Assembly (NCBI GenBank): GCA_020025535.1
Contig: JAHHRY010000001.1
Span: 245,458-309,457, forward strand
DNA from: Oscillospiraceae bacterium
Lineage (GTDB): Bacteria; Bacillota; Clostridia; Oscillospirales; Oscillospiraceae
DNA: 64,000 nt
Reading direction: 5' to 3'
The translations under genes and the position numbers were made by a program. Positions 1 to 9,355 of the stretch are shown piece by piece. Under the pieces are notes generated by a model. The model saw nothing but the letters and a program-made list of their open reading frames with translations. It was not told where the DNA came from and searched no databases. Positions within the stretch are counted from its first letter, which is position 1; every line of letters begins with the position of its first letter.

Positions 1-980
1 GCATCGTTGCAAGCCGCATTGCCGAAGAATACTGCTGCCCCACCTTCCTCATCTGTCTGGACGGCGAACACGGAAAAGCCAGTTCCCGCAGCTACGGCGG
101 CTTTAACCTGTTTGCTTCTCTCACCGCCCTTTCCGATCTGCTGGAAAGCTATGGCGGTCACGAACTGGCGGCAGGCTTCACCATTCACAGAGATCAGATT
201 CCCGCCTTCCGGCAGGCCATCTGCAAGCTTGCAAAAGAATATTACGCCGATGCCGGCCCCCGCACCGTACTGGACGTGGACTGCATCATCCCGCCGGATC
301 TTCTGTCCATCCGGGGCATCGATGCACTGAACGTGCTGGAGCCCTGCGGAAACGGCTGCCCCAAGCCGGTACTGATGATTGAAAATCTTGTCATTGACCG
401 GGCAAGCCCCGTAGGCAACGGCCGCCACCTGCGGCTGCGGCTGCGGCACGGACGGCAGACTTTAAACGCCATCTGCTTCTCCACCACCATGGAATCCGCC
501 TCCATTCAGCAGGGAGACGTGGTGGATGTGGCCTTCAATCCCCAGGTCAACGAATTCCGGGGAGAACGAAGCGTACAGCTGAATGTCATCGACATCCGTC
601 CCAGCTGTCAGGCGGAATGCTCCTGTGACGTGAGCAGCTACCACACACTGTGCGCCGGAACCATCTCCCCTCAGGCGGCCGCAGAGCTTCTGCCCGACCG
701 GAATACTCTGGGCGTTGTCTGGCGGTATCTTGCCGGAACCGGCAGCGATACCATTCAGGAATCTCCTATTTGCCTGTGCAGAAAAATCGTTCGCAGAGGC
801 AATATTCCGCTGTCTCTGGGCAAAATGCTGACCTGCCTGGATATTTTTTCCGACGTTGGCCTGCTTACCACGAAAAGGCTGAACAAGTACATTGTAATTC
901 ATTTGCCTGCTACAACCGGCAAAGCCGATCTGCAGCAGAGTGCAACCATGCAGCGCCTGCTGCATGCGAAAGAGAGTTGA
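1..980 (+). CDS. recJ: Single-stranded-DNA-specific exonuclease RecJ, 3' part
   Basis: The reading frame is already open at base 3 and ends with TGA at 978-980, so about 325 C-terminal residues are visible and the start is outside the window. The opening residues IVASRIAEEY and the later GGHELAAGF are the glycine/histidine-rich DHHA1 motifs of RecJ nucleases. The following stretch, with CGNGCPKPV, fits the OB-fold segment that grips single-stranded DNA. The remaining residues form the extra C-terminal domain common in Firmicutes RecJ. RecJ is a 5'-3' exonuclease in recombination and base-excision repair. The DHH catalytic half cannot be seen. The next gene, rel, starts 5 bases after the stop, which suggests one transcript, as in many clostridia. 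Confidence 0.9.
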   Translation, partial: IVASRIAEEYCCPTFLICLDGEHGKASSRSYGGFNLFASLTALSDLLESYGGHELAAGFTIHRDQIPAFRQAICKLAKEYYADAGPRTVLDVDCIIPPDLLSIRGIDALNVLEPCGNGCPKPVLMIENLVIDRASPVGNGRHLRLRLRHGRQTLNAICFSTTMESASIQQGDVVDVAFNPQVNEFRGERSVQLNVIDIRPSCQAECSCDVSSYHTLCAGTISPQAAAELLPDRNTLGVVWRYLAGTGSDTIQESPICLCRKIVRRGNIPLSLGKMLTCLDIFSDVGLLTTKRLNKYIVIHLPATTGKADLQQSATMQRLLHAKES

Positions 981-985
981 GTTTT

Positions 986-3181
986 ATGGAAACTTTTGAA
1001 TTCCATTATAAAGCTTTGCAGGATGCGCTGGACAAGCGCTCTTTCAGCGGCGACCGCGCGCTGATCGAAAAAACCATCCAGTACGCCTCGGAAAAGCATA
1101 AAAACCAAAAGCGTAAGGACGGCTCTCCCTACATCATTCACCCTCTGGCCGTGGCACAGATCGTTACGGAGATGGGACTGGATACCGAAGCTATTCTGGC
1201 TGCCCTGCTTCACGACTGCATTGAAGATACCGACACTTCCCACGATGAGATTTCCAAGCTCTTCGGTGAGACCGTGGCACAGCTGGTGGAAGGCGTCACC
1301 AAGCTGACCCGTGCCAATTTCTCCACCACCGAACAGGCGCAGATGGAAAACCTGCGTAAAATGTTCATGGCTATGTCCAAGGATATTCGCGTGGTGCTGA
1401 TCAAAATTGCCGACCGTCTGCATAATATGCGTACCATGCAGTATCAGTCCCCGTCCAAACAGATCATCAAATGCCGGGAAACCATGGACATCTATGCTCC
1501 TCTGGCACACCGTCTCGGTATGCAGAAGATCAAATGGGAGCTGGAAGATACCGCCATGCAGTATCTGGCGCCGGATGATTACAATGGGATCATGTCCTAT
1601 CTGAACGCCCACAAGGAGCAGGACGAGGCATTCATGAAAACCATTCAGAATACCATCTCCCAGCGTCTTTCCTCCGTGGGCATCCGCAACACCACCTATG
1701 GCCGCATCAAGCACGTCTACTCGATCTACCGAAAAATGCAGACGCAGGGCAAAACCATGGACGAGCTGTATGACCTGTATGCCTTCCGTGTCATCGTGGA
1801 CACCATTCCGGACTGCTACAACGTGCTGGGACATATCCATGACCTGTTCAATCTGGTACCCGGCCGGTTCAAGGACTACATTTCCACCCCCAAGCCCAAT
1901 ATGTACCAGAGTCTGCATACAACCGTCATCGGCACGCAGGGCGTACCCTTTGAGGTGCAGATCCGCACCTGGGATATGCACGAAACCGCCGAATACGGTA
2001 TCGCAGCCCACTGGAAATACAAGCAGGGCACCGGAAACGGCGACGAAAAGGACTTTGAATGGGTACGCCGTCTGCTGGAAAGCCAGCAGGATACCGATGC
2101 GGAAGACTATCTCCAGTCTCTGAAAATCGATATGTTCAACGACGAGGTCTTCGTCTTTACGCCCAAAGGGCGCATTGTCTCCCTGCCCGCCGGTTCGACT
2201 CCCATCGACTTTGCATACGCCATCCATTCCGGCGTCGGCAACTCCATGGTAGGTGCCAAGGTCAACAACCGGATCATGGGCATCGGCACGCCGCTGAACA
2301 ACGGCGATATTGTGGAGATTCTCACCTCCAAATCCAGCAAGTGCGGCCCCAGCCGTGACTGGCTGAACATCTGCAAGAGCAACCAGGCCCGCACCAAAAT
2401 CAAGCAGTGGTTCAAAAAGGAAAAGCGGGAAGAAAACGTGGCGCACGGACGTGCCAGCTTTGAAGCGGAAATGCGCCGTGCAGGTCTGCCCCTGCCCCTT
2501 ACCATCGACCCGGAAATCGGCCCTCAGCTTCTCAGAAAGCTGGCCTTCGACACCTGGGAGGATATGTACGCCGCCATCGGCTACGGCGGTCTGACCGCTG
2601 TGAAAGCCGTGGGCAGAATCCGGGACGACATCAACAAGGCAATGAAGCTTCAGTCCGGCGACAAGAGTATTCCGGCAGTACCTGCCAAAAACTCCGCCGG
2701 CGATTCCGCCCGGGATGACCGTCATTCCGTCAACGGCGTCATCGTGGAAGACATCGACTCCTGCATGGTGAAGTTCGCCAAATGCTGCACACCCGTTCCC
2801 GGCGACGCCATTGTCGGCTTTATCACCAAGGGCTTCGGTGTGTCCGTCCACCGCTGCGACTGTCCCAACGCCGCACACCGGGACGATCCCATTCAGTCCG
2901 CCCGCTGGGTGCGGGTGCGCTGGGCAAGTCAGGCGGATCAGCCCTTTGAAACCACTCTGGAGCTGGACTGCAACACCCGCGACGGCCTGCTGCTGGATGT
3001 GGCTACCACCATGTCCACCAACCACATCCGTCTGAAGGAGCTGAACGGCAGGGAGCTGGAAGGCAGCAAGAGTATCTTCACCGTTCGTTTCGAGGTAAAG
3101 AACGTGGACGAACTGGAATCGATCCGCAAGAAACTGCTGAACATCCCGGACGTTGTGGCCACCAGAAGAGGACAATACTAA
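986..3181 (+). CDS. rel: Bifunctional (p)ppGpp synthetase/hydrolase Rel
   Basis: A 731-residue RelA/SpoT-type protein of normal length. The N-terminal HD hydrolase domain carries YIIHPLAVA, LLHDCIEDTD and IADRLHNMRTM. The synthetase domain follows with GRIKHVYSIYRKM and RFKDYISTPKPNMYQSLHT. The RFKD form is the one associated with bifunctional enzymes. A TGS domain lies near residues 385-445, and an ACT domain closes the protein. It makes and degrades the stringent-response alarmone, normally under ribosome control. ATG 986 is preferred because the HD domain begins right after it, although the frame is open further upstream inside recJ. The HD histidine and aspartate are present, so hydrolase activity is expected. 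A second, small alarmone synthetase lies at 33562-34272. Confidence 0.96.
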   Translation: METFEFHYKALQDALDKRSFSGDRALIEKTIQYASEKHKNQKRKDGSPYIIHPLAVAQIVTEMGLDTEAILAALLHDCIEDTDTSHDEISKLFGETVAQLVEGVTKLTRANFSTTEQAQMENLRKMFMAMSKDIRVVLIKIADRLHNMRTMQYQSPSKQIIKCRETMDIYAPLAHRLGMQKIKWELEDTAMQYLAPDDYNGIMSYLNAHKEQDEAFMKTIQNTISQRLSSVGIRNTTYGRIKHVYSIYRKMQTQGKTMDELYDLYAFRVIVDTIPDCYNVLGHIHDLFNLVPGRFKDYISTPKPNMYQSLHTTVIGTQGVPFEVQIRTWDMHETAEYGIAAHWKYKQGTGNGDEKDFEWVRRLLESQQDTDAEDYLQSLKIDMFNDEVFVFTPKGRIVSLPAGSTPIDFAYAIHSGVGNSMVGAKVNNRIMGIGTPLNNGDIVEILTSKSSKCGPSRDWLNICKSNQARTKIKQWFKKEKREENVAHGRASFEAEMRRAGLPLPLTIDPEIGPQLLRKLAFDTWEDMYAAIGYGGLTAVKAVGRIRDDINKAMKLQSGDKSIPAVPAKNSAGDSARDDRHSVNGVIVEDIDSCMVKFAKCCTPVPGDAIVGFITKGFGVSVHRCDCPNAAHRDDPIQSARWVRVRWASQADQPFETTLELDCNTRDGLLLDVATTMSTNHIRLKELNGRELEGSKSIFTVRFEVKNVDELESIRKKLLNIPDVVATRRGQY

Positions 3182-3242
3182 GCATTCCGGCATGGCAAAA
3201 AGCCGCCATGCCTTCCATATATTCTCAAAAGGAGCATTTGCT

Positions 3243-3707
3243 ATGCGTGCAATATTGACACGAGTCAAATCCGCCTCCGTCACCATAGACGGAGAAATCA
3301 CCGGAAAGATCGGCCGGGGTTTTCTGATTCTGCTGGGCGTAGGCCCCGGAGATACCGAAAAGGAATGCCGCTATCTGGCGGAAAAAGCTCTGGGTCTGCG
3401 GATTTTCAAAGACGAAAACGACAAAATGAACCTGGGTCTGGAGCAGATCGGCGGCGAAGTGCTGGTAGTCAGTCAGTTCACCCTGTATGGCAACTGCCGC
3501 AAGGGCCGCAGGCCCAGCTTTGTGGAAGCCGCAGATCCCGAACTGGGCAACCGGCTCTATGAAAAATTTCTGGAAATCTGCGAAGAACTGGGCTACCCCC
3601 CGCAGCACGGCCGGTTCGGCGCCGATATGCAGGTAGAATCCGTCAACGACGGTCCGGTGACTTTGATTCTGGACACCGACCAGCTGATGAACGAGCCTCG
3701 CAGGTAA
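3243..3707 (+). CDS. dtd: D-aminoacyl-tRNA deacylase
   Basis: A 154-residue protein that matches the DTD family over its whole length. It opens MRAILTRVKSASVTIDGE and carries both signature motifs, SQFTLYG and NDGPVT, whose residues line the D-aminoacyl-adenosine pocket. The enzyme removes D-amino acids and glycine mischarged on tRNA, acting in the cytosol for translation quality control. The start at ATG 3243 is set by AAAGGAGC about 8 bases upstream. The frame is open further upstream but without family similarity. It lies 61 bases after rel and 19 before the metallo-hydrolase gene, a common clostridial order. Confidence 0.96.
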   Translation: MRAILTRVKSASVTIDGEITGKIGRGFLILLGVGPGDTEKECRYLAEKALGLRIFKDENDKMNLGLEQIGGEVLVVSQFTLYGNCRKGRRPSFVEAADPELGNRLYEKFLEICEELGYPPQHGRFGADMQVESVNDGPVTLILDTDQLMNEPRR

Positions 3708-3726
3708 CCAAAAGGAGGACATATTC

Positions 3727-4326
3727 ATGATGAAAATTGAGTCCATGGTTCTGGGTATTTATCAGACCAACTGCTATATCGTGTATCAGGAAGGCGCCAA
3801 AGAATGCGTCGTTATCGATCCGGGCTACAAGCCGGAAAAGGTTCTTGCCAGACTGGAGGAACTGGGTCTGAAACCCGTTGCCATTTTGCTGACCCACGGC
3901 CATTTTGACCATGTGAGCGCCGTCAAAGAACTGGCCGCAGAGACCAGCTGCAAGGTCTTTCTGCAGGAAAGGGATCTGTCCCTGCCTCCCAAGATGACCA
4001 ACGGCCCTCTCTACTATACCGATCTTTATAAGGAAGGCGACACGCTGGAGCTGGCCGGTCTTACCATTCAGGTCATGGAAACCCCGGGTCACACCCCCGG
4101 ATCCGTATGTCTGCTGGTGGGAGATGCCCTTTTCTCCGGTGACACCCTTTTTGCCGGTTCCCGGGGCAGAACGGATCTGCCCGGCGGCGACGAGCAGCAG
4201 ATCATGGCGTCTCTTGCCCGTCTGGCAGGTATTCAAAAGCATTATGATGTATATCCCGGTCACAGCATCGCCACCACGCTGGAAAGAGAACAGGAGTACA
4301 ATCCCTATATGCGTGCATCCTCTTGA
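3727..4326 (+). CDS. MBL-fold metallo-hydrolase (GloB-like)
   Basis: A 199-residue single-domain metallo-beta-lactamase-fold hydrolase. The zinc ligands are visible in order: THGHFDH (HxHxDH), GHTPGS, the bridging aspartate in FSGDTLF, and the late histidine in YPGHS. This size and spacing match the short YcbL/GloB-type group, often named hydroxyacylglutathione hydrolase, but most clostridia lack glutathione and the substrate is unknown. AGGAGG lies 8 bases before ATG 3727. A second ATG follows immediately at 3730. It sits between dtd and hemZ in the same direction, probably in the same transcript. Confidence 0.9.
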   Translation: MMKIESMVLGIYQTNCYIVYQEGAKECVVIDPGYKPEKVLARLEELGLKPVAILLTHGHFDHVSAVKELAAETSCKVFLQERDLSLPPKMTNGPLYYTDLYKEGDTLELAGLTIQVMETPGHTPGSVCLLVGDALFSGDTLFAGSRGRTDLPGGDEQQIMASLARLAGIQKHYDVYPGHSIATTLEREQEYNPYMRASS

Positions 4327-4344
4327 GGATTTGCGAGGTCTTTT

Positions 4345-5790
4345 ATGAAACTGACACTGGAAGGTCACGATGACCGTTACGCCGTGGAACAGCTGCAGTT
4401 ATCTCTGTTCCCGGAAAATACCGATGGAGAAGCGATTTCCACGCTCCATCGGGGCAAAATCTGGCTCACCGCCACTACCAAAATTACCGTCGCCGGCAAA
4501 ACCGTCACTGCATCCCGCCGCCTGAAGGCTGCGGCCGAAACCGTGAAGGGCCGGCGACAAATTCTGCAGCAGAGTTATTATCTGGCTGCCAGAGAGCTGC
4601 TCCCCCAGACCCCGCCCTGGGGTGCTTTGGCGGGCGTTCGTCCCACCAAAATCACCACCAGACATCTTCTCTCCGGCGGCAACGCCAAATCCGCCGACCG
4701 CCTGATGCGGGATGTGTACTATGTCACACCGGAACGGCGGGCACTGGCAATCGACTGCTCCCTGTCCACCGCCAAGGCTGCCTCGCTTCTGGAGCCGCAG
4801 GATGTCTCCCTGTATGTGGGCATTCCCTTCTGCCCCACCCGCTGCGCCTACTGCAGCTTCGTCAGCCGTACCGTGGGAAAACGCACCCACCTGATCGAGC
4901 CGTATCTGCAGGCACTTTTGCAGGAAATCCGCACGACCGGCGAATTGCTGGCAAATTCCGGGTTCACCGTGCGTACCATTTATATAGGCGGCGGCACACC
5001 CTCCACGCTGTCCACACAGCAGATGGAGCTGCTGCTGGATACCATCAATCAGTCATTCGACAGATCCCGGCTGCTGGAATTTACCGTTGAAGGCGGCCGT
5101 CCGGATACGCTGGATCCCGAAAAGCTGGCTGCCATCGCCGCACACGGCGTGGATCGCATGAGCATCAACCCCCAGACCATGAACGATTCCGTTCTCCGTG
5201 CCAGCGCCCGTCCCCACACCGGGGCGGATGTGCTCCGTGCCTACGCCGAAGCGGAAGCCGCAGGGTTTACCGCCATCAATATGGATTTGATTGCAGGTCT
5301 GCCTACCGATACCGCGGAAAGCTTCCGGCAGTCTCTGGACACCGTGGCAGCTCTGCGCCCTGCCAACATCACCGTGCACACCATGACCCTGAAAAAGGAT
5401 GCCGACCTGTTTCAGCATCGTGAGAATCTCCCTACCGCCGAAGAGGTGACGGAAATGGTCAGCTACGCATCGGAAGTCCTTCGCAGCGCAGGCTACAAAC
5501 CCTATTATCTCTACCGGCAGAAATATATGTCCGGCAGTTTTGAAAACGTGGGCTGGAGCCGGGACGGTCTGGACTGTCTGTATAACATCTACATGATGGA
5601 AGAGGTACACTCCATCGTTTCCGTCGGCGGCGGCAGCGTCAGCAAGGTATGCCTGCCGGACGGCAGACTGTGCCGATTCCCCAATCCCAAATACCCCGAA
5701 CAGTACATCGAAATGCTGGATCATGTTCTGGAGAAGAAACAGGAAATGTTCCGGCTGATGAAAGGAAGCAACGAATGTTGGATACTATGA
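4345..5790 (+). CDS. hemZ: Coproporphyrinogen dehydrogenase-like radical SAM protein HemZ
   Basis: A 481-residue radical SAM protein. The iron-sulfur cysteines appear in IPFCPTRCAYCSF (CxxxCxxC), followed by the SAM-binding stretch YIGGGTPSTL. The C-terminal part, with ENVGWSRDGLDCLYN and GGGSVSK, is typical of HemZ rather than HemN or HemW. The first 150 residues form the N-terminal extension seen in HemZ. HemZ family members are credited with oxygen-independent oxidation of coproporphyrinogen III, but in anaerobes without full heme synthesis the true reaction is uncertain. A GAGG site precedes ATG 4345. The 3' end overlaps the next gene by 16 bases, which indicates translational coupling. 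Confidence 0.9.
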   Translation: MKLTLEGHDDRYAVEQLQLSLFPENTDGEAISTLHRGKIWLTATTKITVAGKTVTASRRLKAAAETVKGRRQILQQSYYLAARELLPQTPPWGALAGVRPTKITTRHLLSGGNAKSADRLMRDVYYVTPERRALAIDCSLSTAKAASLLEPQDVSLYVGIPFCPTRCAYCSFVSRTVGKRTHLIEPYLQALLQEIRTTGELLANSGFTVRTIYIGGGTPSTLSTQQMELLLDTINQSFDRSRLLEFTVEGGRPDTLDPEKLAAIAAHGVDRMSINPQTMNDSVLRASARPHTGADVLRAYAEAEAAGFTAINMDLIAGLPTDTAESFRQSLDTVAALRPANITVHTMTLKKDADLFQHRENLPTAEEVTEMVSYASEVLRSAGYKPYYLYRQKYMSGSFENVGWSRDGLDCLYNIYMMEEVHSIVSVGGGSVSKVCLPDGRLCRFPNPKYPEQYIEMLDHVLEKKQEMFRLMKGSNECWIL

Positions 5791-7097
5791 TTTCCGGCGT
5801 CACCGTGGTGACGATGAACGAACGGATGGAGGTGCTCTTCGGTGCCTACATCGGCATCGAAGATGGAAAGATCGTTTCCATCTCCAAAAGGCCTCCCAAG
5901 GAGCAGCCAAACACCATTATTGACGGCACCGGCATGGTTGCCATTCCCGGTCTCATTAACTGCCACACCCATCTGGCTACCACCGTCCTGCGGAGCTATC
6001 TGGATGATCTCAGCAGTAAAGAGGCACTGGAAAAACTGCTGCAGAAGGAAGACAAAATGGACTCCCGCGCCGCGAAAGCCGCCGCAAAAATGGCCATTGC
6101 CGAATGTCTGCGGTTTGGCGTAACCTCCGTCTCCGACCTGTACTACTATCCGGAAGCCACAGCGCAGGCCATCGACGAAACCGGCATCAAGGGCAATCTT
6201 GCCCTGTCGGCCTATCGCTACATCGACGAAAACGAAGAATTTGATTTTGAAACCGACGAGCAGTGCCGGGAGCTTTGCCGCCTGGTCGAAAAATGGAACG
6301 GTCACGACAACGGCCGGATTCGCATTGATGCCGGCATCCACGCCGAGTACACCAGCAATCATCAGCTGTGGGAAGCCCTTTCCGACTATGCCCGTGAAGC
6401 GGGAATCGGTATGCAGATGCATCTGGCAGAAACCAGAAGCGAGGCAGATGACTGTCTGGACCGCACCGGCCTTTCCCAGGCCGCCCTGCTGGACTGCCAC
6501 CGTATGTTTGCCGTACCCACCACTGCCACCGACTGTGCCTGCATGGAGCCGGAAGACAGAGTGCTGCTGGGAAAACGCAAGGTGAGCGCCGTTGCCACGC
6601 CCCTGGCCTCCGCCAAAGCCGGCAATCCCTGCACCCCCATTCTTGACTGCGTCAAAGCCGGCATGAATGTGGCGCTCGGCACCGGCGGTGCCGTGGAATG
6701 CGGCAATCTCGATATGTTTGAAGTCCTTCGGGGCGCCGCCCTTTCCGTCCGCAGTGCCTCCGGCGATGCCAACGCCCTGCCGGCTCCGGCCGTACTGATG
6801 ATGGCCACGGTCTGCGGTGCCAGAGCACAGGGCCGTGCCGCAGAATGCGGTATGCTGAAAGAAGGCATGGACGCCGACATCGTACTGGTGGACTTCTCCG
6901 CGCCGCATCTGATGCCCTGTCACAACGTGCTGTCCGCTCTGGTATTCGGTGCCAAGGGCGGCGACGTGGCCATGACCATGGTTCGCGGCAAAATCCTCTA
7001 TCAAAACGGCCAGTTCCCTACCATCGACCTGAAAGATGTGGTACAGGAACTGACAACATATGCCATTCCCCGTCTGTTTGATGACAGCAAGGATTGA
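5775..7097 (+). CDS. Amidohydrolase-family protein lacking key metal ligands
   Basis: A 440-residue protein with the architecture of the MtaD/SAH-deaminase branch of amidohydrolases: an N-terminal beta-sandwich, INCHTHLATTVLRS (the HxH metal pair), and MHLAETRSE (third histidine and general-acid glutamate). Three later sites are altered. The usual HCVH strand reads TDCAC, the usual AHNP site reads VATPLAS, and the metal aspartate of the LGTDGAA motif is replaced, giving LGTGGAV. The frame is intact and the rest of the barrel is conserved, so this is not simple decay. It may be a pseudoenzyme or have changed chemistry. AAAGGAAG lies just before ATG 5775, inside the end of hemZ. Confidence 0.82.
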   Translation: MLDTMISGVTVVTMNERMEVLFGAYIGIEDGKIVSISKRPPKEQPNTIIDGTGMVAIPGLINCHTHLATTVLRSYLDDLSSKEALEKLLQKEDKMDSRAAKAAAKMAIAECLRFGVTSVSDLYYYPEATAQAIDETGIKGNLALSAYRYIDENEEFDFETDEQCRELCRLVEKWNGHDNGRIRIDAGIHAEYTSNHQLWEALSDYAREAGIGMQMHLAETRSEADDCLDRTGLSQAALLDCHRMFAVPTTATDCACMEPEDRVLLGKRKVSAVATPLASAKAGNPCTPILDCVKAGMNVALGTGGAVECGNLDMFEVLRGAALSVRSASGDANALPAPAVLMMATVCGARAQGRAAECGMLKEGMDADIVLVDFSAPHLMPCHNVLSALVFGAKGGDVAMTMVRGKILYQNGQFPTIDLKDVVQELTTYAIPRLFDDSKD

Positions 7098-7114
7098 CTG
7101 TAAAGGAGTATTTC

Positions 7115-8713
7115 ATGTCTGAATCCAAAAAGCAATCCTTTCTCCACGGTACCGCTCTGCTGGCCATGGCGACTGCCGTAGTGAAACTCATCGGCGCCCT
7201 GTACAAAATCCCGCTGAACATGATTATCGGTGAACAGGGATTTGCCTATTTCAACACCGCCTACGAAATCTACAACGTCCTTCTGATGATTTCCACCGCC
7301 GGTCTGCCCGTGGCTATGAGCCGGATGATTTCACAGGCCAGCTCTCTGGGACATTACAGCGAGGTGCGCCGGATCTATTCTACCGCCAGAAGCATCTTCC
7401 TGATTCTCGGCGTCACCGGTACGCTCCTCATGACCGTCTTCTGCCGGCAGCTGGCTGCATTTCAGGAGCAGCCTGACGCCTGGGCCGCCATCGGCTTCCT
7501 TGGCCCCTGCGTCCTGCTGATCTGCCTTATGAGCACATACCGCGGCTTCTTCCAGGGGCAAAGCAACATGATCCCCACCTCGGTCAGTCAGGTTCTGGAG
7601 GCCTTCTGCAGACTGATCGTGGGTATGCTTGCCGCCGTGATTTTGCTGAAAACCACTTCCAGCATTCCTCTGGCCGCCGGCGGCGCCATTCTGGGCGTAA
7701 CCGCCAGCTGTGTGCTGTCCGTGTTCTACCTGTTCGGCTGCTTCCGCAGGGCCTATGCGGAAATGCCCGTTACCCATGAGCACGTCAGCTCCTACCGCAA
7801 AACGGCCAAGAGGCTGCTGTCCATCGCTATTCCCATCACCATCGGCTCCGCAGGCCTTTCCATCCTCACCATGCTGGAAACCAAGGTCTATATGGGTCAG
7901 ATTCTGGGGCTGGGTTACACGCAGGGTGAAGCGGACACCATGAAGGGCATTTACGACATGACCAAGACCATCTTCAATATGCCCTGTGCCTTCATCACCC
8001 CCATCACCATCAGCATCATCCCTGCCATTACGGCGCAGCTGACTCTTCGCAACAAACGGGCCGCCCGTGCCACGGAAGAATCCGCAACACGCGTCACCGG
8101 TCTGATCTGTATGCCCTGCGCCGTGGGTCTTGCGGTTCTGGCCAAGCCGGTCATTGCTCTGCTGGGCGGCTACACCGGTGAAAAGCTGGCAATGGCTGCT
8201 CCCATGATGGCCATTCTGGGTGTCAGCATCGTGTTTAACGCTCTGGTACTGATGACAAACGCCATGATGCAGTCCCACGGTCATGTGAATCTGCCGGTGG
8301 TCAATATGTTTATCGGCGGATTTTTGAAGCTGGCTGCCGTGTATATTCTCACCGGCAACCCGGATATCGGCATTATCGGCGCGCCCATCGCCTCTCTGCT
8401 GTGCTATTTCACCATCACCGTGCTGAACCTGATCACCATGCGCCACTGCATTCCCAAATGTCCCGCCATTGTCCGGAATCTGATGCGTTCACTGATTGCC
8501 GCCCTCATTATGGGTCTGTTCGCCTACGGCACATGGTTTGCGCTGGAGCGGATTCTGGGTGCCGACGGCAGCCGTCTCCTGCTCTGCGGTCTGCCGATTC
8601 TTGTGGGTGCCATTGTGTATTTCCTCTCCGCCATCAAGCTGGGAGCCATTACCCGCGGCGACTGCCTGCTGCTGCCCAAGGGTGAAAAAATTGCAAATAT
8701 GCTGCATCTGTAA
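7115..8713 (+). CDS. MurJ/SpoVB-family polysaccharide flippase
   Basis: A 532-residue polytopic membrane protein of the MOP flippase superfamily, with about fourteen hydrophobic segments. The N-terminus GTALLAMATAVVKLIGALYK, followed by NTAYEIYNVLLMIS, is typical of the YabM/SpoVB/YtgP group. These proteins move lipid-linked cell-wall precursors or other lipid-linked glycans across the membrane. Which one this protein serves cannot be told from sequence alone. The start is ATG 7115, with AAAGGAG 8 bases upstream. An in-frame TTG at 7094 is less likely. It stands just before HU and rqcP, the same neighbourhood as B. subtilis yabM-yabO. Confidence 0.9.
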   Translation: MSESKKQSFLHGTALLAMATAVVKLIGALYKIPLNMIIGEQGFAYFNTAYEIYNVLLMISTAGLPVAMSRMISQASSLGHYSEVRRIYSTARSIFLILGVTGTLLMTVFCRQLAAFQEQPDAWAAIGFLGPCVLLICLMSTYRGFFQGQSNMIPTSVSQVLEAFCRLIVGMLAAVILLKTTSSIPLAAGGAILGVTASCVLSVFYLFGCFRRAYAEMPVTHEHVSSYRKTAKRLLSIAIPITIGSAGLSILTMLETKVYMGQILGLGYTQGEADTMKGIYDMTKTIFNMPCAFITPITISIIPAITAQLTLRNKRAARATEESATRVTGLICMPCAVGLAVLAKPVIALLGGYTGEKLAMAAPMMAILGVSIVFNALVLMTNAMMQSHGHVNLPVVNMFIGGFLKLAAVYILTGNPDIGIIGAPIASLLCYFTITVLNLITMRHCIPKCPAIVRNLMRSLIAALIMGLFAYGTWFALERILGADGSRLLLCGLPILVGAIVYFLSAIKLGAITRGDCLLLPKGEKIANMLHL

Positions 8714-8729
8714 GGAAAAGAGGATTTGT

Positions 8730-9005
8730 ATGAATAAAACTGAGCTGATTGCTCTGGCCGCCGAGCGCTCCGGCATCACAAAAAAAGATGCCGAGGCCGC
8801 TCTGAACGCTGCCCTTGATGTAATCGCCGCCCAGCTGACATCCGGTGAAAAAGTCCAGCTGTCCGGCTTCGGTATTTTTGAAACCAAAACCCGTAAACCC
8901 CGGATCGGCCGCAATCCCCACACCAAGGAAGCCATCGAAATTCCCGCAGCCCGTGTGCCGGTATTCAAGCCCAGCAAAACTCTGCGGGATCTTGTAGAGC
9001 AATAA
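8730..9005 (+). CDS. hup: HU family DNA-binding protein
   Basis: A 91-residue histone-like protein of standard length. It begins MNKTELIALAAERSGITKKD, and the DNA-contacting arm carries GFGIFETKTRKPRIGRNPHT, followed by the family ending VFKPSKTLRDLV. It bends DNA and compacts the nucleoid as a dimer. GGAAAAGAGG precedes ATG 8730, 16 bases after the flippase stop, and rqcP follows 9 bases later. The three are likely co-transcribed. Confidence 0.97.
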   Translation: MNKTELIALAAERSGITKKDAEAALNAALDVIAAQLTSGEKVQLSGFGIFETKTRKPRIGRNPHTKEAIEIPAARVPVFKPSKTLRDLVEQ

Positions 9006-9014
9006 GGAGAATCT

Positions 9015-9254
9015 ATGCGTCTTGACAAATATTTGAAAGTGTCCCGTCTTATCAAACGCCGTACGGTCGCCAACGAAGCCTGCGATAACGGACGCATCAG
9101 CGTCAACGGCCGGGTCGTGAAGGCCAGCTACGAAGTGAAGATCGGTGACAAAATCGAAATCACAATGGGGCCTCGTACTCTGGCGGTGGAAGTTCTCCAA
9201 GTTTCCGAAACCGTCCGCAAGGACGATGCCTGTGCCATGTACAAGGAAGTATGA
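9015..9254 (+). CDS. rqcP: S4-domain ribosome-quality-control protein RqcP
   Basis: A 79-residue protein made almost entirely of one S4 RNA-binding domain: MRLDKYLKVSRLIKRRTVA, then GRISVNGRVVKASYEVKIGD. The family (YabO/RqcP, Hsp15-like) binds the large ribosomal subunit and works with RqcH to add C-terminal alanine tails to stalled nascent chains. AAGGAG precedes ATG 9015. Its place directly after HU matches the conserved Firmicutes order. A strong terminator follows at 9288, so it is probably the last gene of the block that starts at recJ. Confidence 0.93.
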   Translation: MRLDKYLKVSRLIKRRTVANEACDNGRISVNGRVVKASYEVKIGDKIEITMGPRTLAVEVLQVSETVRKDDACAMYKEV

Positions 9255-9287
9255 TTCCGGTCATGCATGGCTTTCCCGAATACCCGA

Positions 9288-9326
9288 AAACGGTCACGCT
9301 CTTGGAGCGTGGCCGTTTGTTATTTC
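9288..9326 (+). terminator. Rho-independent terminator after rqcP
   Basis: The arms 9288-9301 and 9305-9318 pair over 14 bases with one G-T wobble and a three-base loop, followed by a T-rich stretch. It ends the housekeeping block. Confidence 0.85.
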
Positions 9327-9355
9327 CCGCGAACAGGCATGGGTGCTTTTCCTTA

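Noticed and set aside
650..985. Upstream extension of rel (112 extra codons)
   Set aside because: It overlaps the recJ C-terminus in another frame and has no similarity to Rel proteins. ATG 986 gives the normal family length.
899..3301. Long minus-strand frame of 800 codons opposite rel
   Set aside because: It is a mirror of a GC-rich gene on the plus strand with clear RelA/SpoT motifs. Its translation is His/Gly/Gln-rich without any family motif.
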